From positions 1-64,000 of the forward strand of contig NZ_JAPDKN010000016.1 in assembly GCF_026163565.1 (NCBI RefSeq): 64,000 bases of DNA, written 5' to 3'. The notes beneath the pieces are model-generated. The model did no database searches. It was not told the DNA's origin and was given only the letters and a program-made list of their open reading frames with translations. Source of the DNA: Chryseobacterium sp. YIM B08800 (GTDB lineage: Bacteria; Bacteroidota; Bacteroidia; Flavobacteriales; Weeksellaceae). The translations under genes were made by a program, and so were the position numbers. This document shows, one piece after another, positions 23,775-32,237 of the stretch. The first letter of the stretch is position 1, and the number at the start of each line of letters is the position of its first letter.

Positions 23775-26048
23775 ATGTCGCATATTTTCGAAACAGTTAC
23801 CGGAACTTCAGAAGCGTTAGCATTTAAATTTAATGGGCAATTTGCCCTAAAAAATTACAATGTAGAAATTGTCAATGGTAATAAATTAAAAGTTGTTTCA
23901 ACAACAAATGAAATGTTTTCTCTTTTGGAAGCAGATGTGAGAGAGGTAGAAATTAATGGAATGATTTATTCAGATCCTGCAGCGGCGCAAATAGCTCTCA
24001 CATCATTGGTTTATAGTGAAAATGAACCTGTTGTTTTAACAAAAGAACAATATATGCAACTGTCATCGGCTGTTCAGATGGCAGATAGAGGAAAAATTTT
24101 GCCTGATACTCCTATTCCTTCTGGAGGTTGGCAACCTGGTTGGTATACTCCAGGGCTATTTGAAAATGAAGATCCGGGAACAAACTATCCAAACCAGAAT
24201 AATTTAAAAGCAAAAAAAGGATTTATTACTAAGTTTTTGTATTCTGGCGGTATATGGGATGCTGTTGTTTACTCTATACCTCAAGCAACACAGTTTATTC
24301 CAGCTTTTACAAATTCTACTTTTCCTCTAATATCATCTACATCAAATCCAGTGCAAAAAACACATCAAGGATCTATTTGGGAATTAACACCAGGTGCAAC
24401 AGCTACAAGTACTGATATTCCAGGGTCAAGTAGCAAATGGACAAGGCTTGGTAAATTTAATTTCAACGTGAAAAAAGTCATAGAAGAACCATCGGCTCCT
24501 GCGTCTAATATTAGTAGTTCTCTAACCCAAATATTTCCAATATTTCAAGAAACAATACAAAATCAATATATAGATTCTATTTCTGTTAACGTTGGCACTG
24601 CCGGAATATTAACAGTATTAAAAGGTAAAGATATTGGTCTTTCAACTTATGGCAAATCAATAATCACACAAGTTGATGTTAAGGTCGGGGTTAATGTAAT
24701 TTCAATTAATACTTTCTTAGAAAAAGACGAATTTATTGGGATTAAAGAAAGCGGAGATACAGCAGTAGTAAAGTATTTAAACAGCGCAAATGTTATATCG
24801 GGTGGTGCAAATTACTATAATGGTACAGCGTGGGTAAGTTCAGCTATTGATGTTTTTGGTGTTTCAATATTAACAAATGCAAAAGATATTAAAAATCCTT
24901 CTATTGCTCCTGCTTCTGTCGAAGCTGTAAGAGATGTAAGAAATAAAATGTTAATAAATAGATTTGATAATAATCTTGTTGTTGATGGTAAATACTTAAG
25001 TACCAGCGGAGTTGTAATTGTAGGAACTAAAGGTTTAGATGTATGGTCTAATTTAATTAATGTATCAGACATATTGCAAGTTGGCTATAAAAATAAACCA
25101 ATCGGTGGCAACACTGGAGGGAGTGATCAGTACGCTAATTTTAAAATGGCATGGCATAAAGAAGATAAATCTTTAATATCTGTCTTTAATATTACTACTT
25201 TAAACGGGACATTAACAAAACCAGATGATGCGAAATATTTATCATTTACAGCAAAATTCAGAGGTTTTGGACAGAGCTATGCTGAAACTATGATCTACGA
25301 TGCTCAGTACACCTTTAATTCTTATGTTGCCTATGGTGTAACGTATTTGTCAAAATTAAAAGAATTATCAAGTTATAGAACTTCTATTTATGGTAAGAAG
25401 CTCACATATTTAGGCGATTCAATTACCATAGGCAGATTAGGTGCAGGAACTTTTACAGAAAACGCATACCCGACACTGATAGGTAATAGAAATTCTAATG
25501 TAGTTCAAAATTTGGGAGTTTCCGGAACTCATTTATGTTTTTATAGTTCAGCTGCAACAAATACATTTATTCAACGGGCAAAGGATATAGCAAGTGACAG
25601 TGATTACATTATAATTTTTGGATGCACTAATGACGTTGGTAATTCTATTAATGCAGGTGTGCCTACTGACTATTGCGATTTCGGTGCTTTCAATTCTCCT
25701 ACATGGCAAACCGTTCAAAACACTATCTGCGGTAATATAGCGTGGTTAATTAAAAATATTACTGAAAACAGACCGGGTAAAAAATTAATGTTTGTCTTGC
25801 CTTATAATCACTCTATGGGTGATGAAACAAGACGTTTTGCTATAAACGATGCGATTGCAAAAACTTGCGAATATTATTCAATTCCTTACTTAGATCTTCA
25901 GAAGAAAGCGGGGTTCTCGTATTTAAGAACACCTAATCAATACAGCACTCTTATAGGTGACGGCGGAACTGATACTGTGCATCCGAATTTTACAGGGCAG
26001 GCATGGCTATCAAGGATAATTGAACAATTTATTATTGAAAATAATTAA
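23775..26048 (+). CDS. Tail fibre/receptor-binding protein with SGNH esterase domain
   Basis: 757 residues. The N-terminal part is beta-rich with no known motif. A C-terminal SGNH hydrolase domain starts near residue 540: GDSIT at about 547-551 (catalytic Ser), NLGVSGT, GCTND, and DTVHPN (catalytic Asp/His) near the end. All four blocks are present. Such domains deacetylate surface polysaccharide in other phage tailspikes, so this is likely the receptor-recognition and depolymerising protein. First gene of the promoter C unit, before the lysis genes. Confidence 0.8.
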   Translation: MSHIFETVTGTSEALAFKFNGQFALKNYNVEIVNGNKLKVVSTTNEMFSLLEADVREVEINGMIYSDPAAAQIALTSLVYSENEPVVLTKEQYMQLSSAVQMADRGKILPDTPIPSGGWQPGWYTPGLFENEDPGTNYPNQNNLKAKKGFITKFLYSGGIWDAVVYSIPQATQFIPAFTNSTFPLISSTSNPVQKTHQGSIWELTPGATATSTDIPGSSSKWTRLGKFNFNVKKVIEEPSAPASNISSSLTQIFPIFQETIQNQYIDSISVNVGTAGILTVLKGKDIGLSTYGKSIITQVDVKVGVNVISINTFLEKDEFIGIKESGDTAVVKYLNSANVISGGANYYNGTAWVSSAIDVFGVSILTNAKDIKNPSIAPASVEAVRDVRNKMLINRFDNNLVVDGKYLSTSGVVIVGTKGLDVWSNLINVSDILQVGYKNKPIGGNTGGSDQYANFKMAWHKEDKSLISVFNITTLNGTLTKPDDAKYLSFTAKFRGFGQSYAETMIYDAQYTFNSYVAYGVTYLSKLKELSSYRTSIYGKKLTYLGDSITIGRLGAGTFTENAYPTLIGNRNSNVVQNLGVSGTHLCFYSSAATNTFIQRAKDIASDSDYIIIFGCTNDVGNSINAGVPTDYCDFGAFNSPTWQTVQNTICGNIAWLIKNITENRPGKKLMFVLPYNHSMGDETRRFAINDAIAKTCEYYSIPYLDLQKKAGFSYLRTPNQYSTLIGDGGTDTVHPNFTGQAWLSRIIEQFIIENN

Positions 26049-26110
26049 GCGATAAATAATAAATTCCCTTCTTTTCAATTGTTTACAGGGAATAAAAAAA
26101 TAATATTAGA

Positions 26111-26620
26111 ATGATATTAGAATTTTTAAAAGAAGATTACAGCGCAATAACGATGAAATTAATTGTCATCGGAATTCTTTGGTGCGCAGTTTTGCTGGCG
26201 ATGATTATTGATTTCTTTTTTGGAATCAGAAAAGCGAAACAAATTGGCGAAGTGAGAAGTTCAGAAGGCTATAAAAGAAGTGTTTCAAAGTTTAATCAAT
26301 ATTTTGGAATGCTTGTATTTGCATTTATTTTCGATGCAATAGTGCCTATTTCCTATTTTTTTGAATTTCCTATTTCTGCAATTCCTGTAGTATCATTATT
26401 AGCTGCAGTTGCTTTAGTTTTCACGGAAGCAAAGTCGGTGCATGAAAAAGGAGATGAAAAGCAAAGAAGAAAATTAGATGCTTCTTTGCTTCAAGTTTTA
26501 GAGCTACTGGAGAAAAAAGATGATGTGCTTCACGAATTACTATCAAAATATAAAAAAGAGGGAAATGAAAACAATAATAATGATATTGTCACTTCTATCG
26601 ATGATGGGTTGCAAAACTAA
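26111..26620 (+). CDS. Holin-like membrane protein
   Basis: 169 residues. Hydrophobic segments at roughly 17-38, 65-82 and 87-105 are followed by a charged coiled tail. Size and layout suit phage holins of the larger Bacteroidota type. It precedes the spanin and lysozyme, so it probably makes the inner-membrane lesion in the lysis programme. Confidence 0.75.
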   Translation: MILEFLKEDYSAITMKLIVIGILWCAVLLAMIIDFFFGIRKAKQIGEVRSSEGYKRSVSKFNQYFGMLVFAFIFDAIVPISYFFEFPISAIPVVSLLAAVALVFTEAKSVHEKGDEKQRRKLDASLLQVLELLEKKDDVLHELLSKYKKEGNENNNNDIVTSIDDGLQN

Positions 26621-27128
26621 ACAGGTCACGAAAAGTTTTGAAACTCAGAAAGAATTTGAAAAAGTTGATTCAAAAAAAGACAGCATTCAGAATGAAGTCA
26701 AAAGCCAGGAGAAAGAAGCTATTTCCAAAAAGGAAACAGCTGAGCAAAAAAAAGAATCACAGACAGAAATTGACATTGCTGGTAAGGCTGAAACTGATAG
26801 GCCACTTGAAATCTTCCATGTTGAAAATGGTGATACTTTGCAAAGTTTTAAAGTTTCCGGAAATGCAAATATTGTCTTCAGATCAAAAGTTTCGAAATCA
26901 ACTGAAGAAAAAACTGAGAAAAAATCAGAATCACTTGTTGAAAAATTCAAGCAATTTTCAGAAAACATTGTTGAAGAAAATAATGTTAAAGAGCGATTCA
27001 AAGAAGTAAAAAACAAAACAAAGGAGGTAAAAGTTAAAGGCTTTCAAGCCGGAACCTGGATTGTGATTACAATCGTTATCTTTTTTTTAATCTTCATCTT
27101 TTTCATCTATAAATATTTTAAAAAATGA
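26565..27128 (+). CDS. Unimolecular spanin (probable)
   Basis: 187 residues from ATG 26565, inside the holin gene in another frame (56-bp overlap). The N-terminus MKTIIMILSLLSMMGC is a lipoprotein signal with Cys16; a long charged coiled-coil middle follows; a C-terminal hydrophobic span (VITIVIFFLIFIFFIYKYF) ends the protein. An outer-membrane lipid anchor plus an inner-membrane C-terminal span is the defining layout of u-spanins such as phage T1 gp11, which fuse the two membranes at lysis. Confidence 0.78.
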   Translation: MKTIIMILSLLSMMGCKTKQVTKSFETQKEFEKVDSKKDSIQNEVKSQEKEAISKKETAEQKKESQTEIDIAGKAETDRPLEIFHVENGDTLQSFKVSGNANIVFRSKVSKSTEEKTEKKSESLVEKFKQFSENIVEENNVKERFKEVKNKTKEVKVKGFQAGTWIVITIVIFFLIFIFFIYKYFKK

Positions 27129-27562
27129 AAACATCAAAAAAAGGAATCAATCTGATTTTATCATTTGAAGGATTCAGTTCCAAACCTTATTTTGATTCAG
27201 CAGGAATCCCGACAATAGGCTACGGAAATACATATTATCCGGGTGGAAAAAAAGTAACCATGAAAGATCCTTCCATCAGCAAAGAAAAAGGAGCAGAATT
27301 ATTTTCATCTGTTTTACCAACGTATGAAAAAATAGTTAAGAATAAAATTAAAATCACGCTTACACAAAATCAATTTGATGCTCTAGTATCGCATACTTAC
27401 AATACCGGAGGTTCTGATACTTTATTTTCTTTAATCAATAAAAAAGCAAATTCAGATACTATTAAAGACTGGTTTACTTCAAGATACATTACCGCCGATG
27501 GAAAGACTTTAAACGGCTTAATCCGAAGAAGAAAAGCTGAAGCTGATCTGTTTTTTAGTTAA
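27125..27562 (+). CDS. GH24 lysozyme (endolysin)
   Basis: 145 residues. The T4-type catalytic triad is visible as Glu15 (SFEGF), Asp24 (YFDSAG) and Thr30 (PTIGYGNT). There is no signal peptide, so it depends on the holin for release to the periplasm. It overlaps the spanin stop by 4 bp. It cuts the glycan strands of peptidoglycan. Confidence 0.9.
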   Translation: MKTSKKGINLILSFEGFSSKPYFDSAGIPTIGYGNTYYPGGKKVTMKDPSISKEKGAELFSSVLPTYEKIVKNKIKITLTQNQFDALVSHTYNTGGSDTLFSLINKKANSDTIKDWFTSRYITADGKTLNGLIRRRKAEADLFFS

Positions 27563-27573
27563 AAAAAATAAAA

Positions 27574-28476
27574 ATGATACAGTTATTTAACGAAGATAAT
27601 TTAGAAGTAATGAAAAGGCTTCCTGATGAAAGTATTGATGTGATCTGTATTGATCCGCCGTACTTGTATTTAAAAAACCAGAAGCTAGAACGCCCGTTTG
27701 ATGAGCTGAAATTCTTTTCCGAATGCAAAAGGCTTTTGACGAAGAATGGATTTATAGTGATGTTTGGTCGTGGTGAAAGCTTTTACCGTTGGAATACTAT
27801 TTTGTCTGACTTGAAATTTAATTTTAAAGAAGAAATTATTTGGAATAAGAGACGTGGATCATCGCCCGTACTCCCTATTACTAGGGTGCATGAAACGATA
27901 TCAATTTTCGCAAAAGATTCTGGCAAAATAAATAATGTTAAGGTGTGTTATGGCGAGATTAAGAAATACGATCAAGATAAAGTTTATGAAGATATTAGAA
28001 GATTACAATGTCTTTTTGGAAAAGGCAAGATGTATGAAAAAGTGATTGAAAATCTTAAAAAAGTAAAGGATGGGATTGACTATACACACGCTGAAACTTT
28101 AGCTACGTTTAAAGCTACAAAACAAACAAATAATAAAATTAAATGCGTTGCTACTTATCAGATTATAGCACTTGAAAAAGGCTTGAAAGAGCAGAGTATA
28201 ATATCTGACAATTCCCAACATTTTGGGAATATACATCCAACTCAAAAACCCGTACGTCTCATAGAACGACTTTTAGCATTGGTAATCCCAAAAAATAAAA
28301 CTCCTAAAGAAACCGTTATCGCTGATTTTTTCGCAGGATCAATGTCTTGTATGGAAGCTGTACATAATATGGGTATGCAGGGAATAGCCTGCGAAATAGA
28401 TAAAGAATATTTCGATGATGGAAAAAATAGAATTGATAATCTTCAACCTAAACAACCAGAATTATTTGATAATTAA
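27574..28476 (+). CDS. Beta-class DNA amino-methyltransferase
   Basis: 300 residues. DPPY at about 27-30 (motif IV) precedes ADFFAGSMSCMEA (motif I, SAM binding) near residue 245, the order of beta-class N6-adenine or N4-cytosine methyltransferases. No restriction partner is adjacent, so it is an orphan, likely protecting phage DNA from host restriction. It starts 11 bp after the endolysin. Confidence 0.88.
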   Translation: MIQLFNEDNLEVMKRLPDESIDVICIDPPYLYLKNQKLERPFDELKFFSECKRLLTKNGFIVMFGRGESFYRWNTILSDLKFNFKEEIIWNKRRGSSPVLPITRVHETISIFAKDSGKINNVKVCYGEIKKYDQDKVYEDIRRLQCLFGKGKMYEKVIENLKKVKDGIDYTHAETLATFKATKQTNNKIKCVATYQIIALEKGLKEQSIISDNSQHFGNIHPTQKPVRLIERLLALVIPKNKTPKETVIADFFAGSMSCMEAVHNMGMQGIACEIDKEYFDDGKNRIDNLQPKQPELFDN

Positions 28477-28542
28477 CCTTGTATTTTGGTATAGAATTTG
28501 AATCCAATGCAAAACCATCCAATTTATATATTCAAATTTATA

Positions 28543-28582
28543 AGAGAGCTTCCACCATCAATCCGGAAGCTCTCTTTTTTTG
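28543..28582. terminator. Strong terminator between convergent genes
   Basis: AGAGAGCTTCC and GGAAGCTCTCT form an 11-bp stem, followed by eight T. It ends the lysis/methyltransferase unit and lies just downstream of the minus-strand gene 28583-28807. Confidence 0.88.
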
Positions 28583-28807
28583 TTAAAAATCATTGTTAAT
28601 TTTCTTGAACTCAGCAATGGCAAATTCTTCGACAGCATCAGTAATAACTTTATCGCTTGGGTGGGGAATTCCAAAATAGTCTACAGGCATTATATTTAAA
28701 GGTTTTATATTTTCAATTTTATATAAAATAAAGCTATAACCTTTAAAATAGTAGATATAATATTGCTCTTCAGTTGGGGCGTAAAATAGTTTTAGTTTGA
28801 CTTTCAT
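28583..28807 (-). CDS. Hypothetical protein on opposite strand
   Basis: 74 residues, aromatic, hydrophobic middle, no signal. It is the only minus-strand gene between the repressor and integrase. TAATTTTG, a TAnnTTTG box, lies just upstream of its ATG on the minus strand. That suggests an independently expressed cargo gene; it could also be spurious. Confidence 0.55.
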   Translation of the reverse strand: MKVKLKLFYAPTEEQYYIYYFKGYSFILYKIENIKPLNIMPVDYFGIPHPSDKVITDAVEEFAIAEFKKINNDF

Positions 28808-28823
28808 TTTTCAAAATTACAAA

Positions 28824-28859
28824 TGTCCTTTAAGAAAATGTTGATTTCTTTCAATTTTA
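28824..28859 (+). promoter_or_regulatory. Late promoter D (weak box)
   Basis: TGTCC (28824-28828, followed by TTTA), exactly 23 nt, then CAATTTTA (28852-28859), the poorest box of the six. The downstream gene starts 14 bp after it. Overlaps the likely promoter of the divergent minus-strand gene. Confidence 0.55.
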
Positions 28860-28873
28860 CAAAAAATTAAAGG

Positions 28874-29644
28874 ATGAATATCACCGTCGCAAAATCTTGG
28901 CAGGAACTCAACGAATGGCAGTTGCAGGAAATTGTAGATTTATATCTCAACCAATTCGATAAAACTCCGGAGAAAGCATTTGGAAAAATGATTATTATTC
29001 TTTTTCAAAAAAACAAAGGCTTTTGGAGTCGCATAAAACTTTGGAAGATCATCAGGCAAGTTCCGATATCTACACTTTCAGAGTTTGGTGATTTTTTATT
29101 ACAACCTCCTAAACTTCATTCTTTTCCCGAAATAGAAAATCTGAGAAAGCCTGCAGATCGTCTCGGTGATTTATCAATAAAGCAGTTTTCTTTTATGGAT
29201 CAGTTTTTCCATTCATGGATGGAAACAAAATCTGATAAGTTTCTACGAGCTTTGTGCGCTTCCATTTATCGCATTGGCGAAAATTTCGACGAACAAAATC
29301 TTCCTTCAATAGCAAAAGAAACAGACAAGATTTCAAAAAAGGAAAGACAGGTAATTGGTTTTACATATTTATCCTCTTATCATCATTTGGCAGATCAGTT
29401 TCCGGTAGTGTTTCCGAAGCCTAAAGAAAAAACTTCTGAAGAAATTAAGGAAAACAGAAAACCAAAAGCCAAACATCAACCATTCTCTGAGATCATTCTT
29501 AATCTCGTAATGAATGAAGAAACTCAACCGCTCGGAAACCTTCATGAGAGCAATTCAACAAGAATTTACGAGTTTATGCATGTCTTCACAAAAATCATCA
29601 TTAAAAACAAAAAAATAGAACAGGAAAATGCCAAGAGAAAATAA
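28874..29644 (+). CDS. Hypothetical late protein
   Basis: 256 residues, helical, rich in aromatic and Lys residues, no signal. First gene of the promoter D unit; its end overlaps the next gene by 17 bp. Tail assembly chaperone is possible from position, but not shown by sequence. Confidence 0.65.
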   Translation: MNITVAKSWQELNEWQLQEIVDLYLNQFDKTPEKAFGKMIIILFQKNKGFWSRIKLWKIIRQVPISTLSEFGDFLLQPPKLHSFPEIENLRKPADRLGDLSIKQFSFMDQFFHSWMETKSDKFLRALCASIYRIGENFDEQNLPSIAKETDKISKKERQVIGFTYLSSYHHLADQFPVVFPKPKEKTSEEIKENRKPKAKHQPFSEIILNLVMNEETQPLGNLHESNSTRIYEFMHVFTKIIIKNKKIEQENAKRK

Positions 29645-30131
29645 TTCTTACCTGAAAATGAAAGATTACTTCGAAGATCTCGTAAGTAAATCTGTTGATG
29701 TAAAGTCTTTTGCAGGATATTTTCGTCGTGAATTGCTGAATAATATGGAAAAATCTGACTTTGAAAGCCCTTATCTTGCTTTGTTCGATTATGAACTGAC
29801 GTTTTCGGGGCCTGAACAGAATACTATTTCGACCAGAAAAATTGGTTTTGCTGTTATGTATAGCAATGTATATGATGATGATTTGGAATTGCAGTATCAA
29901 AGGATTGATGATGCCGAACAGATTATTCTGGAATTTATGGCAAGAATGAAAGTGGAGTCTGCAGATGAAAATCATTTTTTACATAAAGCTTTTAAAAAAG
30001 AAGGATCCATCATTACACCTGTTGAACTGGAAGACAATAGTTTCGGTTCTGAAGTAACTTTAGAATTTAATAACAATCAAAGCTTAAAAGCGCACGCCGA
30101 CAAATGGACGGATGATTTCCTAAAATGCTAA
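29628..30131 (+). CDS. Putative tail/neck structural protein
   Basis: 167 residues, mixed alpha/beta, acidic. The start lies within the end of the previous gene. Size and position before the terminator suit a neck or tail-completion protein; not recognised directly. Confidence 0.65.
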   Translation: MPRENNSYLKMKDYFEDLVSKSVDVKSFAGYFRRELLNNMEKSDFESPYLALFDYELTFSGPEQNTISTRKIGFAVMYSNVYDDDLELQYQRIDDAEQIILEFMARMKVESADENHFLHKAFKKEGSIITPVELEDNSFGSEVTLEFNNNQSLKAHADKWTDDFLKC

Positions 30132-30160
30132 CATTCTTTTTTTAACATAGTTTAATTTTT

Positions 30161-30190
30161 CCCAACCCCGTAAGGTTGGGCTTTACTTTT
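30161..30190 (+). terminator. Intrinsic terminator
   Basis: CCCAACC and GGTTGGG pair around CCGTAA, followed by a T-rich run; it ends the promoter D unit. Confidence 0.78.
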
Positions 30191-30220
30191 TAGTGTTAAA
30201 AAAGTGTTAAAATTTAAAAT

Positions 30221-30247
30221 ATTAAATCCGCACTATTGCGGATTTGG
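30221..30247. terminator. Second terminator hairpin at cargo entry
   Basis: AAATCCGC and GCGGATTT form a perfect 8-bp stem. Two terminators in 90 bp strongly insulate the cargo block from the late genes. Confidence 0.6.
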
Positions 30248-30310
30248 AAATTAAATTATATCTTTACATCGTAATAATAAAACAAATACTAACAATTAAA
30301 ATTTTACAAA

Positions 30311-30586
30311 ATGAAAACTTACACAACAACACAAGGTCAAGAATTTACAATCGATTATGCTTTTGCTATCACTGCAGGTTATGGTCATCAAAAAATCACA
30401 GCTTATGTAATTGCTGAAAATGGAGATAAAAAAGAATTCAGTGCTAAAACTAATAATATGCCTGATTTTGATGAAGCTTCTGATTTGGAAGGTCAAGAAA
30501 AATATGAAGCATTATTTGATTTGGTAGATTATTCTTTAGATGGCGAAATTTCTGAGTGGTTATATGAAATCACAACCGCTGACTAA
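30311..30586 (+). CDS. Acidic cargo protein
   Basis: 91 residues, acidic, no signal. Single gene between terminators, with a TAnnTTT(A) box at about 30258. First of the cargo block. Function unknown. Confidence 0.6.
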   Translation: MKTYTTTQGQEFTIDYAFAITAGYGHQKITAYVIAENGDKKEFSAKTNNMPDFDEASDLEGQEKYEALFDLVDYSLDGEISEWLYEITTAD

Positions 30587-30595
30587 AAAAAATAA

Positions 30596-30625
30596 AAGCC
30601 CTCGTGACGGAGGGCTTTCTTTGTA
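30596..30625 (+). terminator. Intrinsic terminator
   Basis: AAGCCCTC and GAGGGCTT pair perfectly around GTGACG, followed by T-rich sequence. Confidence 0.8.
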
Positions 30626-30658
30626 ATAATAAAATTCTAATACTAATATCAAAATCTT

Positions 30659-30925
30659 ATGGCAAATTTCGATAATTCAGCCGACATAGGCGAACAAATG
30701 ATAATAAAATTTATGAAAGAAAGGATGGAAGAAAAATCCATGAAGCAAAACAGACTTTCTGACCTCACAGGAATATCAGAAGACACTTTAACCCGGTATT
30801 TTAATCGGCAAACAAAGATATCGCTTCCTAATTTATTGAAGATTTGTGGAGCTTTAGAATTACGGCCATTTTTCATACCTGCAGAAATTGACCATACAGA
30901 ATTTCAAAGAATGTTTTTTAATTAA
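30659..30925 (+). CDS. XRE-family regulator in cargo block
   Basis: 88 residues. A helix-turn-helix lies at about 26-72 (KQNRLSDLTGISEDTLTRYF, then SLPNLLKICGALE). No effector domain. It may control its neighbours or the lysogenic state; it is separate from the main repressor. Confidence 0.82.
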   Translation: MANFDNSADIGEQMIIKFMKERMEEKSMKQNRLSDLTGISEDTLTRYFNRQTKISLPNLLKICGALELRPFFIPAEIDHTEFQRMFFN

Positions 30926-31238
30926 AATTTTAATTTATGAAAAATATTTGGTTAGAAAATTATGAAGAATATAAGTCAGGCCTTCTTTAACAATGCTGCA
31001 ACTACAGTTTAGGAACCTCTCTTTATAGCCTTTTATTATCATTGATATTTTAGTTTTGTAAAAATTACGATGCAGAAATTATATGATATTTATAAAAACA
31101 TCAAATTTTAATTTGTGTTAAAATACAATTTGCGACGCGTTTTGGCGTTATTCATGTATTCTTTTGCAGACTAATTTGTTTTAGCAAAACAACAAATCAA
31201 TCAAAATGTATATATTTGCACCATTAAACAAACTAATA
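30926..31238. other. Gene-poor stretch in cargo block
   Basis: Only a 17-codon frame at 30937 (MKNIWLENYEEYKSG) is seen, perhaps a remnant. CAAATTTTAATTTG (31100-31113) is palindromic. TATATTTG (31211-31218) at the right end is the likely promoter of the next operon. Confidence 0.45.
31211..31218 (+). promoter_or_regulatory. Host-type promoter box of the DUF2335 operon
   Basis: TATATTTG matches TAnnTTTG and lies 20 bp before ATG 31239. Its presence also argues against the longer reading frame from 31206. Confidence 0.5.
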
Positions 31239-31472
31239 ATGAAAATTATGAGCATACTAAAAGCGTCACTTTTGGCACTTGGTAACATTAAGTCTGCTTA
31301 TTCGGGTCAGGTTAGTTCTCAAAACAAAGAGTACAAAAGAATTAAAAATGAAGTTGAAAACTTAAGAGTACCTACCACTAGAGATGATAGAGAAAACTTA
31401 AGCAAAGACCGAAATAATGCTGTAAACTCTTATAGAAAAGCCTTCGATAAAGCTGATACTTGCAATGGCTAA
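31239..31472 (+). CDS. Small protein coupled to DUF2335 protein
   Basis: 77 residues from ATG 31239. A short hydrophobic start (MSILKASLLALGNIKSAYSG) is followed by a highly charged tail. It overlaps the next gene by 8 bp, so the two are probably translated together. Function unknown. Confidence 0.6.
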   Translation: MKIMSILKASLLALGNIKSAYSGQVSSQNKEYKRIKNEVENLRVPTTRDDRENLSKDRNNAVNSYRKAFDKADTCNG

Positions 31473-31896
31473 ACAACAACGTACGCAGCAGGTCGTAAGA
31501 AACCAGCAAGGTCAGCAGGGGCACATGGTACAAGAGGTTTTTGATGATAATCTTTTGCCTGATGCGGCCGAAATTGAAAAGCTATACGCTATCGATCCGC
31601 ACATTCTAGAATGGCTTAAACAATCTGCGGATAAAGAGCAAGCTTTCAGGCATAAAGCCTTTGATACCAAAACTGATTTGGTAAGAAGTAATGAAAAAGG
31701 AACCCGAAGAGTAAATATTTTAGGGTTAGTTTTTTCTTTTTTACTCACTTTAGCAGCGATGGCTTTCTCTGCATGGTTGATTTATTGCGATCACGAAGTT
31801 TTAGGTTCTATTTTTGGTGGCGGAGTGATTGTTGCAATCATAAGTGCATTTCTATCAAAAGTAATTGTTACCAAACCAAACAACCCCAACAATTAA
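31465..31896 (+). CDS. DUF2335-like membrane protein
   Basis: 143 residues. Soluble Gln-rich start, a helical block ending in KEQAFRHKAF, then two hydrophobic spans at about 92-112 and 116-134. This matches my memory of DUF2335 (helical EqxHRh motif then two spans), frequent in prophages and plasmids, with no proven function. Possible superinfection exclusion or defence role in the lysogen. A terminator follows. Confidence 0.65.
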   Translation: MAKQQRTQQVVRNQQGQQGHMVQEVFDDNLLPDAAEIEKLYAIDPHILEWLKQSADKEQAFRHKAFDTKTDLVRSNEKGTRRVNILGLVFSFLLTLAAMAFSAWLIYCDHEVLGSIFGGGVIVAIISAFLSKVIVTKPNNPNN

Positions 31897-31916
31897 TGTC
31901 TAACTTTTAACGATAC

Positions 31917-31945
31917 AAAACCTCCCTCACCGGAGGTTTTTTCTT
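31917..31945 (+). terminator. Intrinsic terminator
   Basis: AAAACCTCC and GGAGGTTTT pair perfectly around CTCACC, followed by more T. Confidence 0.85.
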
Positions 31946-32005
31946 TTACGGCTTCCCGTATTTTTAATATTTTCTTTTTCTTTATATTTATCAAAAATTT
32001 TTACC

Positions 32006-32227
32006 ATGAAAAACTTTATCGAAATTAGAGATGTAGACACACAGGTTTACAAATTGAATATTAATCAGATTTCATATTTCTATAGACCACAAGTTGCTAC
32101 TGAAAGCATTGAAAGAGAAGAAAAAACAATTTGGACTAGAATTATGAGTAGTAATAATATAGAGTTTACGACAAGAACTTCTATTCAAGATTTAGAAAAA
32201 ATGATAAAAGAAGCTCAAGAAAAATAA
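32006..32227 (+). CDS. Small cargo protein
   Basis: 73 residues, charged, beta then helix, no signal. It precedes the secreted protein by 10 bp and is probably in the same operon. Function unknown. Confidence 0.6.
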   Translation: MKNFIEIRDVDTQVYKLNINQISYFYRPQVATESIEREEKTIWTRIMSSNNIEFTTRTSIQDLEKMIKEAQEK

Positions 32228-32237
32228 TAATTTTACC

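Noticed and set aside
26638..27009. 123-residue Lys-rich frame
   Set aside because: Shadow of the spanin gene in another frame; Lys/Arg-rich composition reflects its coiled-coil codons.
28874..30131. Programmed frameshift between two tail-chaperone-like genes
   Set aside because: The overlap contains a run of A, but the frame relation is +1, not the usual -1, and neither protein is recognised as a tail chaperone.
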